Below are positions 16,989 to 25,052 of a DNA stretch of 64,000 nucleotides, in pieces. Where the stretch lies: the NCBI GenBank assembly GCA_023664325.1, contig JAMPFS010000002.1:1-64000 (forward strand), read 5' to 3'. Position numbers and translations under genes: made by a program. Every line of letters starts with the position of its first letter. Position 1 is the first letter of the stretch. The stretch comes from Clostridium sp. (lineage in GTDB: Bacteria; Bacillota; Clostridia; Lachnospirales; Lachnospiraceae). The notes under the pieces are model-generated. The model was not told the DNA's origin, ran no database searches, and saw only the letters and a program-made list of their open reading frames with translations.

Positions 16989-19658
16989 TTATGAGAGATA
17001 TTTGCAGATGCTGTCACTTGCCCGCTCAATATCTTCCTTAAGCTCCTTAGCTGACATCACCATACAATTATTCCCTCTTGTAATCAACTGCACCAGACCA
17101 TCAGAAGTCGCCACTGTCACCTGATAATCCTTTGAGATTTTATGCGTTAATTTTTCAATATAGGTATCAGCCGTCTCCGCTTCTTTTGTATATACTACAT
17201 GAACATTGTGGTAATCAAACATTTCACCCAGGCTGCCCTTTACCTTATAGGCATCAAACACCACAATGGTTTCGATCTTCGTAACCGCCTGATAATTAGA
17301 AAGGATATCTAACAGTTTCATTCTTGCGCCATCTAAGTTATCTTCTACCAGACAGTTTAAATCCTCCCATGCATGTACGATATTATACCCATCTACGATC
17401 ATGTATTTCCCGGAAGGTTTTTTGGGTACCCGTCTTTTGCCTGTTTCGACAGACACAGGCTTTGCAGGCCGTACCCAGTGCTTCTTTGCATTTTCATTTG
17501 CATGGAAGGTACGGTTCAAAATTGCCTCTATCTGTTCTTCATCTATGGAATACTCAAAAACCTCTGCCTTTCGGTTCCGGATATCATTTAAGGCAGCTTC
17601 CTCATACTCCTGTTCCATGCTGCCGTCATGGAGGCGTTCCAGGCAGCTTTCCACATGCATGTAATCCTTCACCTGGTTCCAGGGAACAATAAAGCCTGCC
17701 CCGTGGGAACAGAATACGGAAGATGATGGATTGGCTGTGTCCTCCTCGGCATTGTATGTCATGGCAGCTATCACTTCTTCAGAATTATGGCATACATCAT
17801 ATCCTTTCAAAGTACAAAGAAGACTTCCTCTTCCCCTGGTATAGGAAGTCAGCGTAATCTGGTAATCCCGCATAGCCGCAACCGGAGCCTGTCCGGTAAG
17901 CACTGCCATTTCCCCTTCGATTCCCGGTGGATTTACCGTGCCTGACATATTTTCGATATCATACATGGCGCGTCCCACCATGTCCATAGGCAGTTCCATT
18001 CTAAAATCATAATATGGCTCTAATAAGACACTGTCTGCCTGCATCAATCCCTGCCTCACCGCCCGGTAAGTCGCCTGCCGGAAATCTCCTCCCTCGGTAT
18101 GCTTTGTATGCGCACGTCCGGAAACAACTGTAATGCGCATATCCGTCAAAGGAGAACCGGTAAGGACGCCTATATGTTCCCGTTCCTCCAAATGGGTAAG
18201 TATCAGCCGCTGCCAGTTTCTGCCCAGCACATCCTCGCTGCAATCAGCCATAAACTGCATCCCACTGCCAGGCTCCCCCGGCTCTAACAGCAAATGCACC
18301 TCCGCATAATGCCGCAATGGTTCAAAATGACCTACGCCTTCCACCGTATTCCGAATGGTCTCTTTATATACAATATCGCCCTTATCAAATTTCACACAGA
18401 TGCCATAGCGCTCTAAAATCAACTTTGTAAGAATTTCAATCTGCACTTCACCCATCATGGAAATCTGAATGGATTTCGTCTCCTCCATCCAGATTACATG
18501 AAGTTCCGGATTCTCCTCCTCTAATTCCAAAAGTTTGGGCAGGAACACTGCCGCATCCACATCTTCGGGCAGTTCCACGCAGTAGGTAAGCACCGGCTCC
18601 AAAACCGGAAGTTCCGCCTGGTTCTCACAGCCCAACCCATCACCCGGTCTTGTCTTCGTCAGTCCTGCCACCGCACAAACACATCCCGCTTCCGCTTCCT
18701 GCACTACCTCAAATTGTTCACCGGAATAAATCCGGATCTGATGATTCTTTTCTTCCCACTCTGTTTTTCCTCTGTTATGTTTTACCACCATATCCCTGGT
18801 TTTTAATACACCACTCGTAATTTTCATGTATGTAAGCCGGTTGCCCTGCACATCCCTTGCAATCTTAAAAACTCTTGCGCCAAAGCCCGGCTGCATATTT
18901 GGCAAGGCGCCATCCCCTGCATCCTGCCGTAAAGCCCCTTCTTTTGTGTATGCCTTTGCAGGAGGCTTTACGGAACTTTCCCGATCCTGTGTATACATAA
19001 AAAGCCCCCGCAGAAATTCCTTCACGCCCTCATCCTTCAATGCAGAGCCAAAATAGCACGGAAACACCTTACGCTGCACAATCAATTCCTGTATCTGCTC
19101 CGTCACAATCTCCCCGCCCTCTAAGTAGTCCTCCAGAAGCTGTTCATCGCATACTGCAATCTGTTCCATAAATGCTTCCGTCTGTGTATCCGTAAAATCC
19201 ACACATCCACCGCCGAAATGCTTTTGCAATTGTGCGAGTAATGCATCCCTGTCTGTCTGTGGCTGATCCATCTTGTTGACAAACAAAAAAACCGGAATGT
19301 GATATCGTTCCAGCAGCCGCCAAAGGGTTAAAGTGTGTCCCTGCACCCCATCTGCGCCGCTAATCACTAAGACCGCATAGTCCATAATCCAAAGCGAGCG
19401 TTCCATCTCCGCAGAAAAATCCACATGCCCCGGTGTATCTAACAGAGTAATGACCGCATCCTCCATTTTCATAACCGCCTGCTTTGAAAAAATGGTGATT
19501 CCCCTTGCGCGTTCTAATTCTTCTGTGTCCAAAAAGGCGTTTTGTGCATCCACACGCCCCATTTGTTTAATCATTCCACTATGAAACAACAAACCCTCTG
19601 ATAAGGTAGTTTTCCCTGCATCTACATGCGCAAGAATTCCTACTGCCAGTCTTTTCAT
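16989..19658 (-). CDS. Tet(M)-like ribosomal GTPase fused to a C-terminal YacP/Rae1-type NYN nuclease domain
   Basis: 889 residues from the ATG at 19658 (AAGGA seven bases upstream); the frame opens further at 19736 but that lies in repeat sequence. Residues 1-650 are an EF-G/Tet(M)-family translational GTPase: AHVDAGKTT (10-18), DTPGH (74-78), NKMD (128-131), then domains II-V. Residues about 752-889 form a complete NYN/PIN-like domain close to YacP/Rae1: VDGYNIVHAW, VVFDAYKVKGSLG, TKEAETADTYIEKL and VATSDGLVQ. The acidic residues D756, D802, D831 and D853 are all present, so it is probably catalytic. In Bacillus, Rae1 is known to cut mRNA in the ribosomal A site; Tet(M)-like GTPases also bind there. 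I infer a factor that binds stalled ribosomes and cleaves mRNA. Whether it gives tetracycline resistance is doubtful. Confidence 0.88.
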   Translation of the reverse strand: MKRLAVGILAHVDAGKTTLSEGLLFHSGMIKQMGRVDAQNAFLDTEELERARGITIFSKQAVMKMEDAVITLLDTPGHVDFSAEMERSLWIMDYAVLVISGADGVQGHTLTLWRLLERYHIPVFLFVNKMDQPQTDRDALLAQLQKHFGGGCVDFTDTQTEAFMEQIAVCDEQLLEDYLEGGEIVTEQIQELIVQRKVFPCYFGSALKDEGVKEFLRGLFMYTQDRESSVKPPAKAYTKEGALRQDAGDGALPNMQPGFGARVFKIARDVQGNRLTYMKITSGVLKTRDMVVKHNRGKTEWEEKNHQIRIYSGEQFEVVQEAEAGCVCAVAGLTKTRPGDGLGCENQAELPVLEPVLTYCVELPEDVDAAVFLPKLLELEEENPELHVIWMEETKSIQISMMGEVQIEILTKLILERYGICVKFDKGDIVYKETIRNTVEGVGHFEPLRHYAEVHLLLEPGEPGSGMQFMADCSEDVLGRNWQRLILTHLEEREHIGVLTGSPLTDMRITVVSGRAHTKHTEGGDFRQATYRAVRQGLMQADSVLLEPYYDFRMELPMDMVGRAMYDIENMSGTVNPPGIEGEMAVLTGQAPVAAMRDYQITLTSYTRGRGSLLCTLKGYDVCHNSEEVIAAMTYNAEEDTANPSSSVFCSHGAGFIVPWNQVKDYMHVESCLERLHDGSMEQEYEEAALNDIRNRKAEVFEYSIDEEQIEAILNRTFHANENAKKHWVRPAKPVSVETGKRRVPKKPSGKYMIVDGYNIVHAWEDLNCLVEDNLDGARMKLLDILSNYQAVTKIETIVVFDAYKVKGSLGEMFDYHNVHVVYTKEAETADTYIEKLTHKISKDYQVTVATSDGLVQLITRGNNCMVMSAKELKEDIERASDSICKYLS

Positions 19659-19676
19659 TCCTTTATCCTTTCTATT

Positions 19677-19907
19677 TCGTAATAGCATAGACAATTGCAA
19701 AACTTTTTTCTTTCTTTTGTTGTACAACATATACAATCCAACGCTGGCTCGCTCGCGCTACTTGTCACTCGTAATGGTACATAAGGTGCCAAAATACGGC
19801 ACCTAAGTACCAACGGTTCCAAAGTACCTGCTTATGGATTTGTATATGTTGCACAACCATAATCATAGAATTAACAGAGTTTCACAATTGTCTCTCGTAA
19901 TAACATA
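19677..19907. repeat. MITE-like element with nested inverted repeats in the 5' region of the fusion GTPase gene
   Basis: About 230 bases bounded by near-identical 13-base direct repeats, TCGTAATAGCATA (19677-19689) and TCGTAATAACATA (19895-19907). Just inside are 15-base inverted ends, GACAATTGCAAAACT (19690-19704) and its partner at 19878-19892 (13/15). A second inverted pair, starting GTTGTACAACATATACAA (from 19719) and ending at 19857, is nested within. The middle holds a hairpin, AGGTGCC/GGCACCT with an outer GGTAC/GTACC pair (19778-19811). No open frame is inside. This is the architecture of a non-autonomous palindromic element; no transposase is in the window. Its right-to-left end is 19 bases from the GTPase start codon, so it forms that gene's leader. 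Confidence 0.6.
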
Positions 19908-19914
19908 CAGATAG

Positions 19915-19940
19915 AAAAAGGACACATCCATGATGCGTCC
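19915..19940 (-). terminator. Intrinsic terminator of the 76-residue protein gene
   Basis: Minus-strand stem GGACGCATC/GATGTGTCC (9 bp with one G-T pair, 3-base loop) followed by five Ts, 22 bases after the stop codon. Confidence 0.8.
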
Positions 19941-19962
19941 CTGCATGATCGCAATACAATTG

Positions 19963-20193
19963 TTATTTTACATCTTTTGCCTCTAAAAGTCTACGGGATT
20001 CCACATCCCCCGGCAGCATGCCATGTTCTTTGTACTTGAACAGTTCAAACTGTGAGCACTCTAAAAACTTTGCTTTGGGCTGGACTTGTAAAATCTGCTT
20101 TATCTCAGGTGTTGTACAGGCAGCTACAGCCTCCTCCGTATAAGGATCAAATACAATATAATTCTTAACCTCTTTTTTGCCAAACAGTGCCAT
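19963..20193 (-). CDS. Small conserved-looking protein of unknown function
   Basis: 76 residues beginning MALFGKKEVKNYIVFDPYTEEAV and ending in a lysine/aspartate-rich tail; soluble, with no signal, membrane helix or metal motif. The frame opens at 20241, but the ribosome site GAAGGGA lies six bases before the ATG at 20193, and the strong promoter at 20242-20270 places the transcription start near 20235, so 20193 is the likely start. Its own promoter and terminator make it an independent transcription unit. I do not recognise a family. Confidence 0.7.
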   Translation of the reverse strand: MALFGKKEVKNYIVFDPYTEEAVAACTTPEIKQILQVQPKAKFLECSQFELFKYKEHGMLPGDVESRRLLEAKDVK

Positions 20194-20241
20194 AAACATT
20201 CCCTTCTTTCCTAATTGGACGCAATTTCCAGATATGTGCAT

Positions 20242-20270
20242 ATTATACTATACTTTTTAGTGTTTTTCAA
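20242..20270 (-). promoter_or_regulatory. Promoter of the 76-residue protein gene
   Basis: Minus strand: TTGAAA (20265-20270), 17-base spacer, consensus TATAAT (20242-20247). Confidence 0.8.
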
Positions 20271-20390
20271 CAACTTTAGGAATTTTTTAATATTTTTTAT
20301 GCAAGTTTTACAGTACTATTTGTGTATTTAGATGATTGTAAAAGCCTGCTTTCTAAAATGCAGTTGTGCAATACAGACGATATCATAAAC

Positions 20391-21158
20391 TTATATTCCC
20401 TGAAATTCTGTCATATAATCCCGATAGCGGATTGCGCACATATTACGCTGGCACTGGTAATTACTCCGTGCTTCAATGGCAATATTTTGAAAAAATGTCC
20501 GCCAGAGTGTTTCATATTGATCCGACTGCCCTCTCTCCCATAATTGTTCCAACACGTCCTGTTCCAATGGCGCAAGATATGATTGCATTTTCTTTGGATG
20601 AAACAGCCCCATTTGATAGTTCTCATCCAATATGACAAAGTCCTCGCCCGGAAACCGATCCGAAAAATGATCCGCCAGCAGCGGAAGCACCTGATTCTTC
20701 GGATGAATCCTCGCTATCAAAATCCCCTCTTTCGATTCACGAAAACGGACAAATTCAAGAAACATATGCGCTTCATTTGTAACATTTCTTCTTCGCTCGT
20801 ACATGCGGCATACCGTGTCTTCACCATGCATCTTTGTCACCCTCCGTCCATACCGGAACGCAAGTTTTAAAAAATCATAAATACAGTCCACCTTGTCCTC
20901 CTCATAAGATAAGGATGCATGGTAAACCCAGTCACAGACCTCCGCTCCAATCTGCTTTTTCAATGACCGCATGACCTTTAATGCTTTCTCCATATCCGTC
21001 TGTATATATTCATAATCTGTAAATAACTGTATTGCATGGTGCCGGTCTGTCCGAATAAAGAACGTATCCCGCAAAAGTCTTGCCGCCCATACATCATAAA
21101 TTGCCGTAAACACACCATCCGGCATATCTTCACACAAAAAGCAGATTTTATTTTTCAT
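20391..21158 (-). CDS. Partner protein of the DNA-repair radical SAM enzyme (TIGR03915/DUF4130 type)
   Basis: 255 residues matching the family annotated as a probable DNA metabolism protein, which almost always sits beside the radical SAM gene upstream. Recognisable segments are FLCEDMPDGVFTAIYDVWAAR near the start, LSYEEDKVDCIYDFLKLAFRYG and the FHPKKMQSYLAPLE and WRTFFQNIAIEARSN... segments near the end. The family is distantly related to uracil-DNA glycosylase-like proteins. Start at 21158: AGGAGGG is five bases upstream; upstream in-frame codons overlap the radical SAM gene. The 10-base gap implies one operon, hence LexA-type control through the site at 22725-22736. The biochemical reaction is not established. 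Confidence 0.85.
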   Translation of the reverse strand: MKNKICFLCEDMPDGVFTAIYDVWAARLLRDTFFIRTDRHHAIQLFTDYEYIQTDMEKALKVMRSLKKQIGAEVCDWVYHASLSYEEDKVDCIYDFLKLAFRYGRRVTKMHGEDTVCRMYERRRNVTNEAHMFLEFVRFRESKEGILIARIHPKNQVLPLLADHFSDRFPGEDFVILDENYQMGLFHPKKMQSYLAPLEQDVLEQLWERGQSDQYETLWRTFFQNIAIEARSNYQCQRNMCAIRYRDYMTEFQGI

Positions 21159-21168
21159 ACATTCCCTC

Positions 21169-22653
21169 CTATATGCGCTGTTCCGCCAGCGGCATGCTGT
21201 CATCAAATAACGATAACTGCTTAAACGTCACATCATAATCCAGTTCCCAGTTCCTACGCCGATCCAGTTCCAGTATCCGCCTTGTAATATAATCCTCTTC
21301 GATCTTTGTCTGATACATCATCTTTCCGTTACAGGTGATAAAATAATGCGCTCTCTTTAACACAACCCCAATCCTTTTTAGCCCATTAAAATCAAGCTTT
21401 GTGGCTGTCCTTGCGCCAACGATTCTCTTAGCGGATCTGACACCGATTCCCGGAACCCGCAAAAGCATCTGGTAGGATGCCGTCTGAATCTCTACCGGAA
21501 AATATTCCAAATGCCGGATCGCCCACTCGCACTTTGGATCCAGATAAGTATTAAAGTTCGGTTTGTTCTCCGATAAAAGTTCGGCAGCTTCAAACCCATA
21601 AAACCGTAACAGCCAGTCTGCCTGATACAATCTATGTTCCCGAAGCAGCGGCGGTTTCGTTCCAACCGCCGGTAATTTCGCATCCTCATTCAGCGCAACA
21701 TAAGCAGAGTAAAACACCCGCTTTAAGTCAAACTTCTTGTATAATGCCTCAGCAACCATCAAAATCTGGTAATCATTCTCCGGTGTTGCTCCCACAATCA
21801 TCTGCGTGCTTTGCCCTGCGGGAACAAAGGACGACCTTGAAACAGCAGGCAGATTTGACCGCAACACCCCTGCATCCGTATCCGCCAAAAGCATATCCCT
21901 TGTTCGGGAAACATCTGTCTTTTCGATTTTGGAAAGCTGCCATCCATCCTCTGTATTCTGTGCGGTATCCCTGCCTGAAAATAACGATCGGGGATGGCTG
22001 CCATGCTGCCCAATCATATGAATCCCGCTTTGCTGCCCTGCGCCAATTCCCTGCTGTATCTGACGCAATGGCGACAAAATTGCCCTTCTTGTCTTGTTCG
22101 GCGCTAATTCTTTCAATCCGGCTGCCGTAGGCAATTCTAAATTCGTACTCATACGGTCTGCCAGATATCCCACAAGCTGGATGATCTGCGGATCCGCTCC
22201 CGGAATTGCTTTCACATGGATATAACCATTAAAATGATGCACCTGCCTCAATAACCTGAGCGCAATATAAATCTCCTCCATTGTCTGTGTCGGATTCTTC
22301 CGGATACCGGAACTTAAAAACAAGCCCTCTATGTAGTTACGCCGGTAAAACTGAAGCGTTAGTTCGCAAATCTCCTCCGGTGTAAAGGATGTGCGCAGAG
22401 TATCATTTGAAATACGGTTTGCGCAATACTTACAGTCATAAATACATTCATTCGTATACAAAATCTTAAGGAGTGAGATACACCTTCCATCCGCTGCAAA
22501 ACTGTGGCAGATGCCACAGGCGGCAGTATTCCCCATACTGCTGCCATCCCCTTTGCGATCCACGCCACTCGAAGTGCATGCCACATCATACTTTGCCGCA
22601 TCTGACAATATCGTAAGCTTCTCCTCTAATGTCAAATCCTCAATAACAACCAT
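21169..22653 (-). CDS. Putative DNA modification/repair radical SAM protein (TIGR03916 type)
   Basis: 494 residues. The [4Fe-4S] cluster motif is CIYDCKYC (Cx3Cx2C); additional upstream cysteines (ACGICHSF) are shared by the family. The C-terminal third has a helix-hairpin-helix DNA-binding motif, LLRVPGIGVRSAKRIVGAR. Between them a variable segment of about 60-70 residues (from GAGQQSGIHMIGQHGSHPR to just before FVPAGQSTQMIVGATPE) looks like a low-complexity insertion relative to the roughly 420-residue family. The frame opens at 22908, but GGGAGGG lies four bases before the ATG at 22653 and the LexA-type box and promoter occupy the region between. Probably acts on damaged or modified DNA with its downstream partner; substrate unknown. 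Confidence 0.88.
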   Translation of the reverse strand: MVVIEDLTLEEKLTILSDAAKYDVACTSSGVDRKGDGSSMGNTAACGICHSFAADGRCISLLKILYTNECIYDCKYCANRISNDTLRTSFTPEEICELTLQFYRRNYIEGLFLSSGIRKNPTQTMEEIYIALRLLRQVHHFNGYIHVKAIPGADPQIIQLVGYLADRMSTNLELPTAAGLKELAPNKTRRAILSPLRQIQQGIGAGQQSGIHMIGQHGSHPRSLFSGRDTAQNTEDGWQLSKIEKTDVSRTRDMLLADTDAGVLRSNLPAVSRSSFVPAGQSTQMIVGATPENDYQILMVAEALYKKFDLKRVFYSAYVALNEDAKLPAVGTKPPLLREHRLYQADWLLRFYGFEAAELLSENKPNFNTYLDPKCEWAIRHLEYFPVEIQTASYQMLLRVPGIGVRSAKRIVGARTATKLDFNGLKRIGVVLKRAHYFITCNGKMMYQTKIEEDYITRRILELDRRRNWELDYDVTFKQLSLFDDSMPLAEQRI

Positions 22654-22724
22654 GCTGCCCTCCCATATCCATCCGGTACAACTGACAGATTCGCCTTGCC
22701 GGTACTTATAACCCGTTCGTAACA

Positions 22725-22736
22725 GAACGTATGTTC
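22725..22736. promoter_or_regulatory. LexA-type SOS box
   Basis: GAACGTATGTTC (minus strand GAACATACGTTC) fits the Gram-positive LexA core GAAC-N4-GTTC on both half-sites. It lies about 15-30 bases downstream of the promoter hexamers and 72 bases upstream of the radical SAM start. A second inverted pair, GTTC/GAAC, is beside it (22716-22728). Confidence 0.7.
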
Positions 22737-22750
22737 CGAACTTATATTCT

Positions 22751-22778
22751 ATTTTAACATATTTTTGCACATTTGCAA
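22751..22778 (-). promoter_or_regulatory. Promoter of the radical SAM repair operon
   Basis: Minus strand: TTGCAA (22773-22778), 16-base spacer, TAAAAT (22751-22756). An alternative -10, TATAAG, lies ten bases further down; both put transcription start next to the LexA-type box. Confidence 0.5.
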
Positions 22779-22784
22779 CCCCTA

Positions 22785-22832
22785 AAAAAGCAGGATGACT
22801 GTCACATCTGTAACAGCCATCCTGCTTTTTTA
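22785..22832. terminator. Bidirectional intrinsic terminator after pta
   Basis: AAAAAAGCAGGATG pairs with CATCCTGCTTTTTT, continued inward by CTGT/ACAG after single-base bulges. The stem is about 22 bp with T-runs on either strand and lies 22 bases after the pta stop. Confidence 0.88.
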
Positions 22833-22853
22833 TAATATTCCCTATCCGAAACC

Positions 22854-23837
22854 CTATGCGAGCGCCGCTGTGATAATCGCCATCGAATACACTTCTGCCG
22901 CAGTACATCCACGCGACAAATCATTAATCGGGGAATTTAAACCCAGTAAAATCGGACCATATGCTTCGAAATTACCCATTCTCTGTGCAATTTTGTAGCC
23001 GATATTTCCGGCATTGATATCCGGGAAAATAAAGGTATTTGCATGTCCTCCCACCTCGGAATCCGGACATTTTTTCTTGGCAACTCTCGGAGAAACCGCT
23101 GCATCAAACTGAATCTCTCCCTCAATCGGAACATCCGGACACCGCTCTTTTGCAAGTTCGGCTGCCTTTTTCATCTTATCCACATCCTCACCTGCACCGG
23201 ATCCAAGCGTGGAATAGCTTAAAAATGCTACTTTGGGATCAATGCCAAATCTTTTGGCGCAGCGGATGGTCTCCTCTGCAATCTCAGAAAGTTCTTCTGC
23301 ATTCGGCTTGATATTAATGGAGCAGTCACCCATAGCAAGCACCTCATTTTCACCTGTTGCAGAAGGTCTTACTAAAATGAAGCAGGAAGAAACAATCTTG
23401 TTCTCCGGTTTCGTCTTAATCAGCTGCAATGCAGGCCGCACGGTATCTGCCGTTGAATAGGTGGCGCCCCCGAGCAAAGCATCTGCATAGCCCATCTTCA
23501 CAAGCATCGTGCCAAAATAGTTATTCTGGTACACATATTTTTTGGCTTCTTCCGGTGTCATCCCCTTGCTCTTGCGAAGCTCACAAAACAGCTCTATCAT
23601 CTTATCCATTTCTGCAAAATCATTCGGATCGATAATCTCGGATCCACGGATATTATAGCCGCTCTCCTCTGCCACATCATAGATCTCCTGAGGATTCCCA
23701 ATCAGAATCGGATGTAAAAAATTACTTGCCAAAAGTCTGGATGATGCCTCTAAGATACGGGAATCCGTTCCTTCTGTCAGCACAATTTTCTTTGGATTTT
23801 TCTTAAGAATATCAATTAACTGCCCAAAACCATACAT
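22854..23837 (-). CDS. pta: Phosphate acetyltransferase
   Basis: Interconverts acetyl-CoA and acetyl phosphate, the first step of the acetate-forming ATP-yielding pathway of fermenters. 327 residues, the short (Pta-core only) form: IVLTEGTDSRILEASSRLL at the start, GGATYSTADTVRPALQLIKTKP, and the C-terminal signature VAFLSYSTLGSGAGEDVDKM with EGEIQFDAAVSP and HANTFIFPDINAGNIGYKI. Start ATG at 23837 with GGAGG nine bases upstream. Monocistronic with its own promoter and terminator; acetate kinase is not adjacent in this window. Confidence 0.96.
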   Translation of the reverse strand: MYGFGQLIDILKKNPKKIVLTEGTDSRILEASSRLLASNFLHPILIGNPQEIYDVAEESGYNIRGSEIIDPNDFAEMDKMIELFCELRKSKGMTPEEAKKYVYQNNYFGTMLVKMGYADALLGGATYSTADTVRPALQLIKTKPENKIVSSCFILVRPSATGENEVLAMGDCSINIKPNAEELSEIAEETIRCAKRFGIDPKVAFLSYSTLGSGAGEDVDKMKKAAELAKERCPDVPIEGEIQFDAAVSPRVAKKKCPDSEVGGHANTFIFPDINAGNIGYKIAQRMGNFEAYGPILLGLNSPINDLSRGCTAAEVYSMAIITAALA

Positions 23838-23879
23838 TATACATAACCTCCATCTGTTATCAATCTTGTCCTATATACT

Positions 23880-23907
23880 ATTATATAAATTTATTGAAAT
23901 TTCTCAA
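23880..23907 (-). promoter_or_regulatory. Promoter of pta
   Basis: Minus strand: TTGAGA (23902-23907), 16-base spacer, consensus TATAAT (23880-23885), about 40 bases before the start. Confidence 0.75.
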
Positions 23908-23971
23908 CAATTTTTTTACAAAAGTAACACATTTTTTGTCTTTTTTTTGGTGCAATCGCCAAATTATTTTT

Positions 23972-25006
23972 TTACAGATTTTTCCGTATCAGCATCGCAT
24001 CCCCAAAAGAGAAGAATCTGTATTGTTCTTTCACCGCCACTTCATATGCATGCAGCATTGTCTCCCTGGTGGAAAATGCGGATACCAGCATTAACAATGT
24101 AGATTCCGGCAGATGAAAGTTTGTAATCAGGGAATCAATGACCTTGAACTCATAACCCGGATAGATAAAGATATCCGTAAAACCGCTTCCGGCATGAACC
24201 ATCCCATGTTCGTCCGCTACCGATTCCACGGTTCTTGTGCTCGTTGTTCCAACCGAAACCACCTGATTCCCTCTTGCCTTTGCCGCATTGATTTTAGCTG
24301 CCTCTTCCTCCTCCACAATATAAAACTCCGAATGCATATGATGTTCGGCTATATTGTCTGTCTTCACCGGACGAAAGGTTCCAAGACCGACATGTAATGT
24401 CACACGAGCAATTTCTACGCCTTTGTCTGTGAGCTGTTTTAATAATTCCTCCGTAAAATGAAGCCCTGCTGTCGGTGCTGCGGCAGAACCCTCATGCTTT
24501 GCATACACAGTCTGGTATCGGTTACGGTCCTTTAACTGGTGTGTGATATACGGTGGCAGCGGCATTTGCCCAAGCCTGTCTAAAAGTTCCTCCCAGATCC
24601 CCTCATACTCAAAGGAAATCAATCGGTTTCCATCCTCTATGACATCCGTCACTTCACCCACAAGCAGCCCATCCCCAAAAGAGATTCTTGCCCCTTTCCT
24701 TGCCTTTTTCCCCGGCTTTACAAGAGTCTCCCACACCTTCTCTTCTCTCCGTTTTAACAATAAAACCTCGATGGAAGCCCCTGTTTTTTCTTTTACTCCC
24801 ATCAGACGTGCAGGAATCACTTTTGTGTCGTTGATAACCAGACAGTCTCCTGGGTTTACATAATCCAGTATGTCATAAAAATGTTTATGGCAGATGCTTC
24901 CATCTTTTCTGCCTACCACCATAAGCCTGGAATCACTTCGCTTCTCCAACGGATCTTGCGCAATCAATTCCTGCGGCAACTCATAATAAAAATCTGATAA
25001 TTTCAT
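23972..25006 (-). CDS. queA: S-adenosylmethionine:tRNA ribosyltransferase-isomerase
   Basis: Transfers the ribosyl part of SAM to preQ1-modified tRNA, making epoxyqueuosine at the wobble base of GUN-anticodon tRNAs. 344 residues, full length, with MKLSDFYYELPQELIAQDPLEKR at the start, CLVINDTKVIPARL, SAAAPTAGLHFTEELL, the VTLHVGLGTFRPV segment and TNFHLPESTLLMLVSAF near the end. The frame extends upstream to 25150, but AGGAG lies seven bases before the ATG at 25006. It follows the DUF4132 gene by 46 bases in the same direction and could be read from that operon. Confidence 0.96.
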   Translation of the reverse strand: MKLSDFYYELPQELIAQDPLEKRSDSRLMVVGRKDGSICHKHFYDILDYVNPGDCLVINDTKVIPARLMGVKEKTGASIEVLLLKRREEKVWETLVKPGKKARKGARISFGDGLLVGEVTDVIEDGNRLISFEYEGIWEELLDRLGQMPLPPYITHQLKDRNRYQTVYAKHEGSAAAPTAGLHFTEELLKQLTDKGVEIARVTLHVGLGTFRPVKTDNIAEHHMHSEFYIVEEEEAAKINAAKARGNQVVSVGTTSTRTVESVADEHGMVHAGSGFTDIFIYPGYEFKVIDSLITNFHLPESTLLMLVSAFSTRETMLHAYEVAVKEQYRFFSFGDAMLIRKNL

Positions 25007-25052
25007 TTTTCTACTCCTGATATATTTAATTAGCAGACGCAAAACCGCCGCT

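Noticed and set aside
16989..19658. Dedicated tetracycline-resistance gene
   Set aside because: The GTPase part is Tet(M)-like but diverged, carries a nuclease domain and sits in core genes without mobile-element genes; resistance cannot be claimed from sequence.
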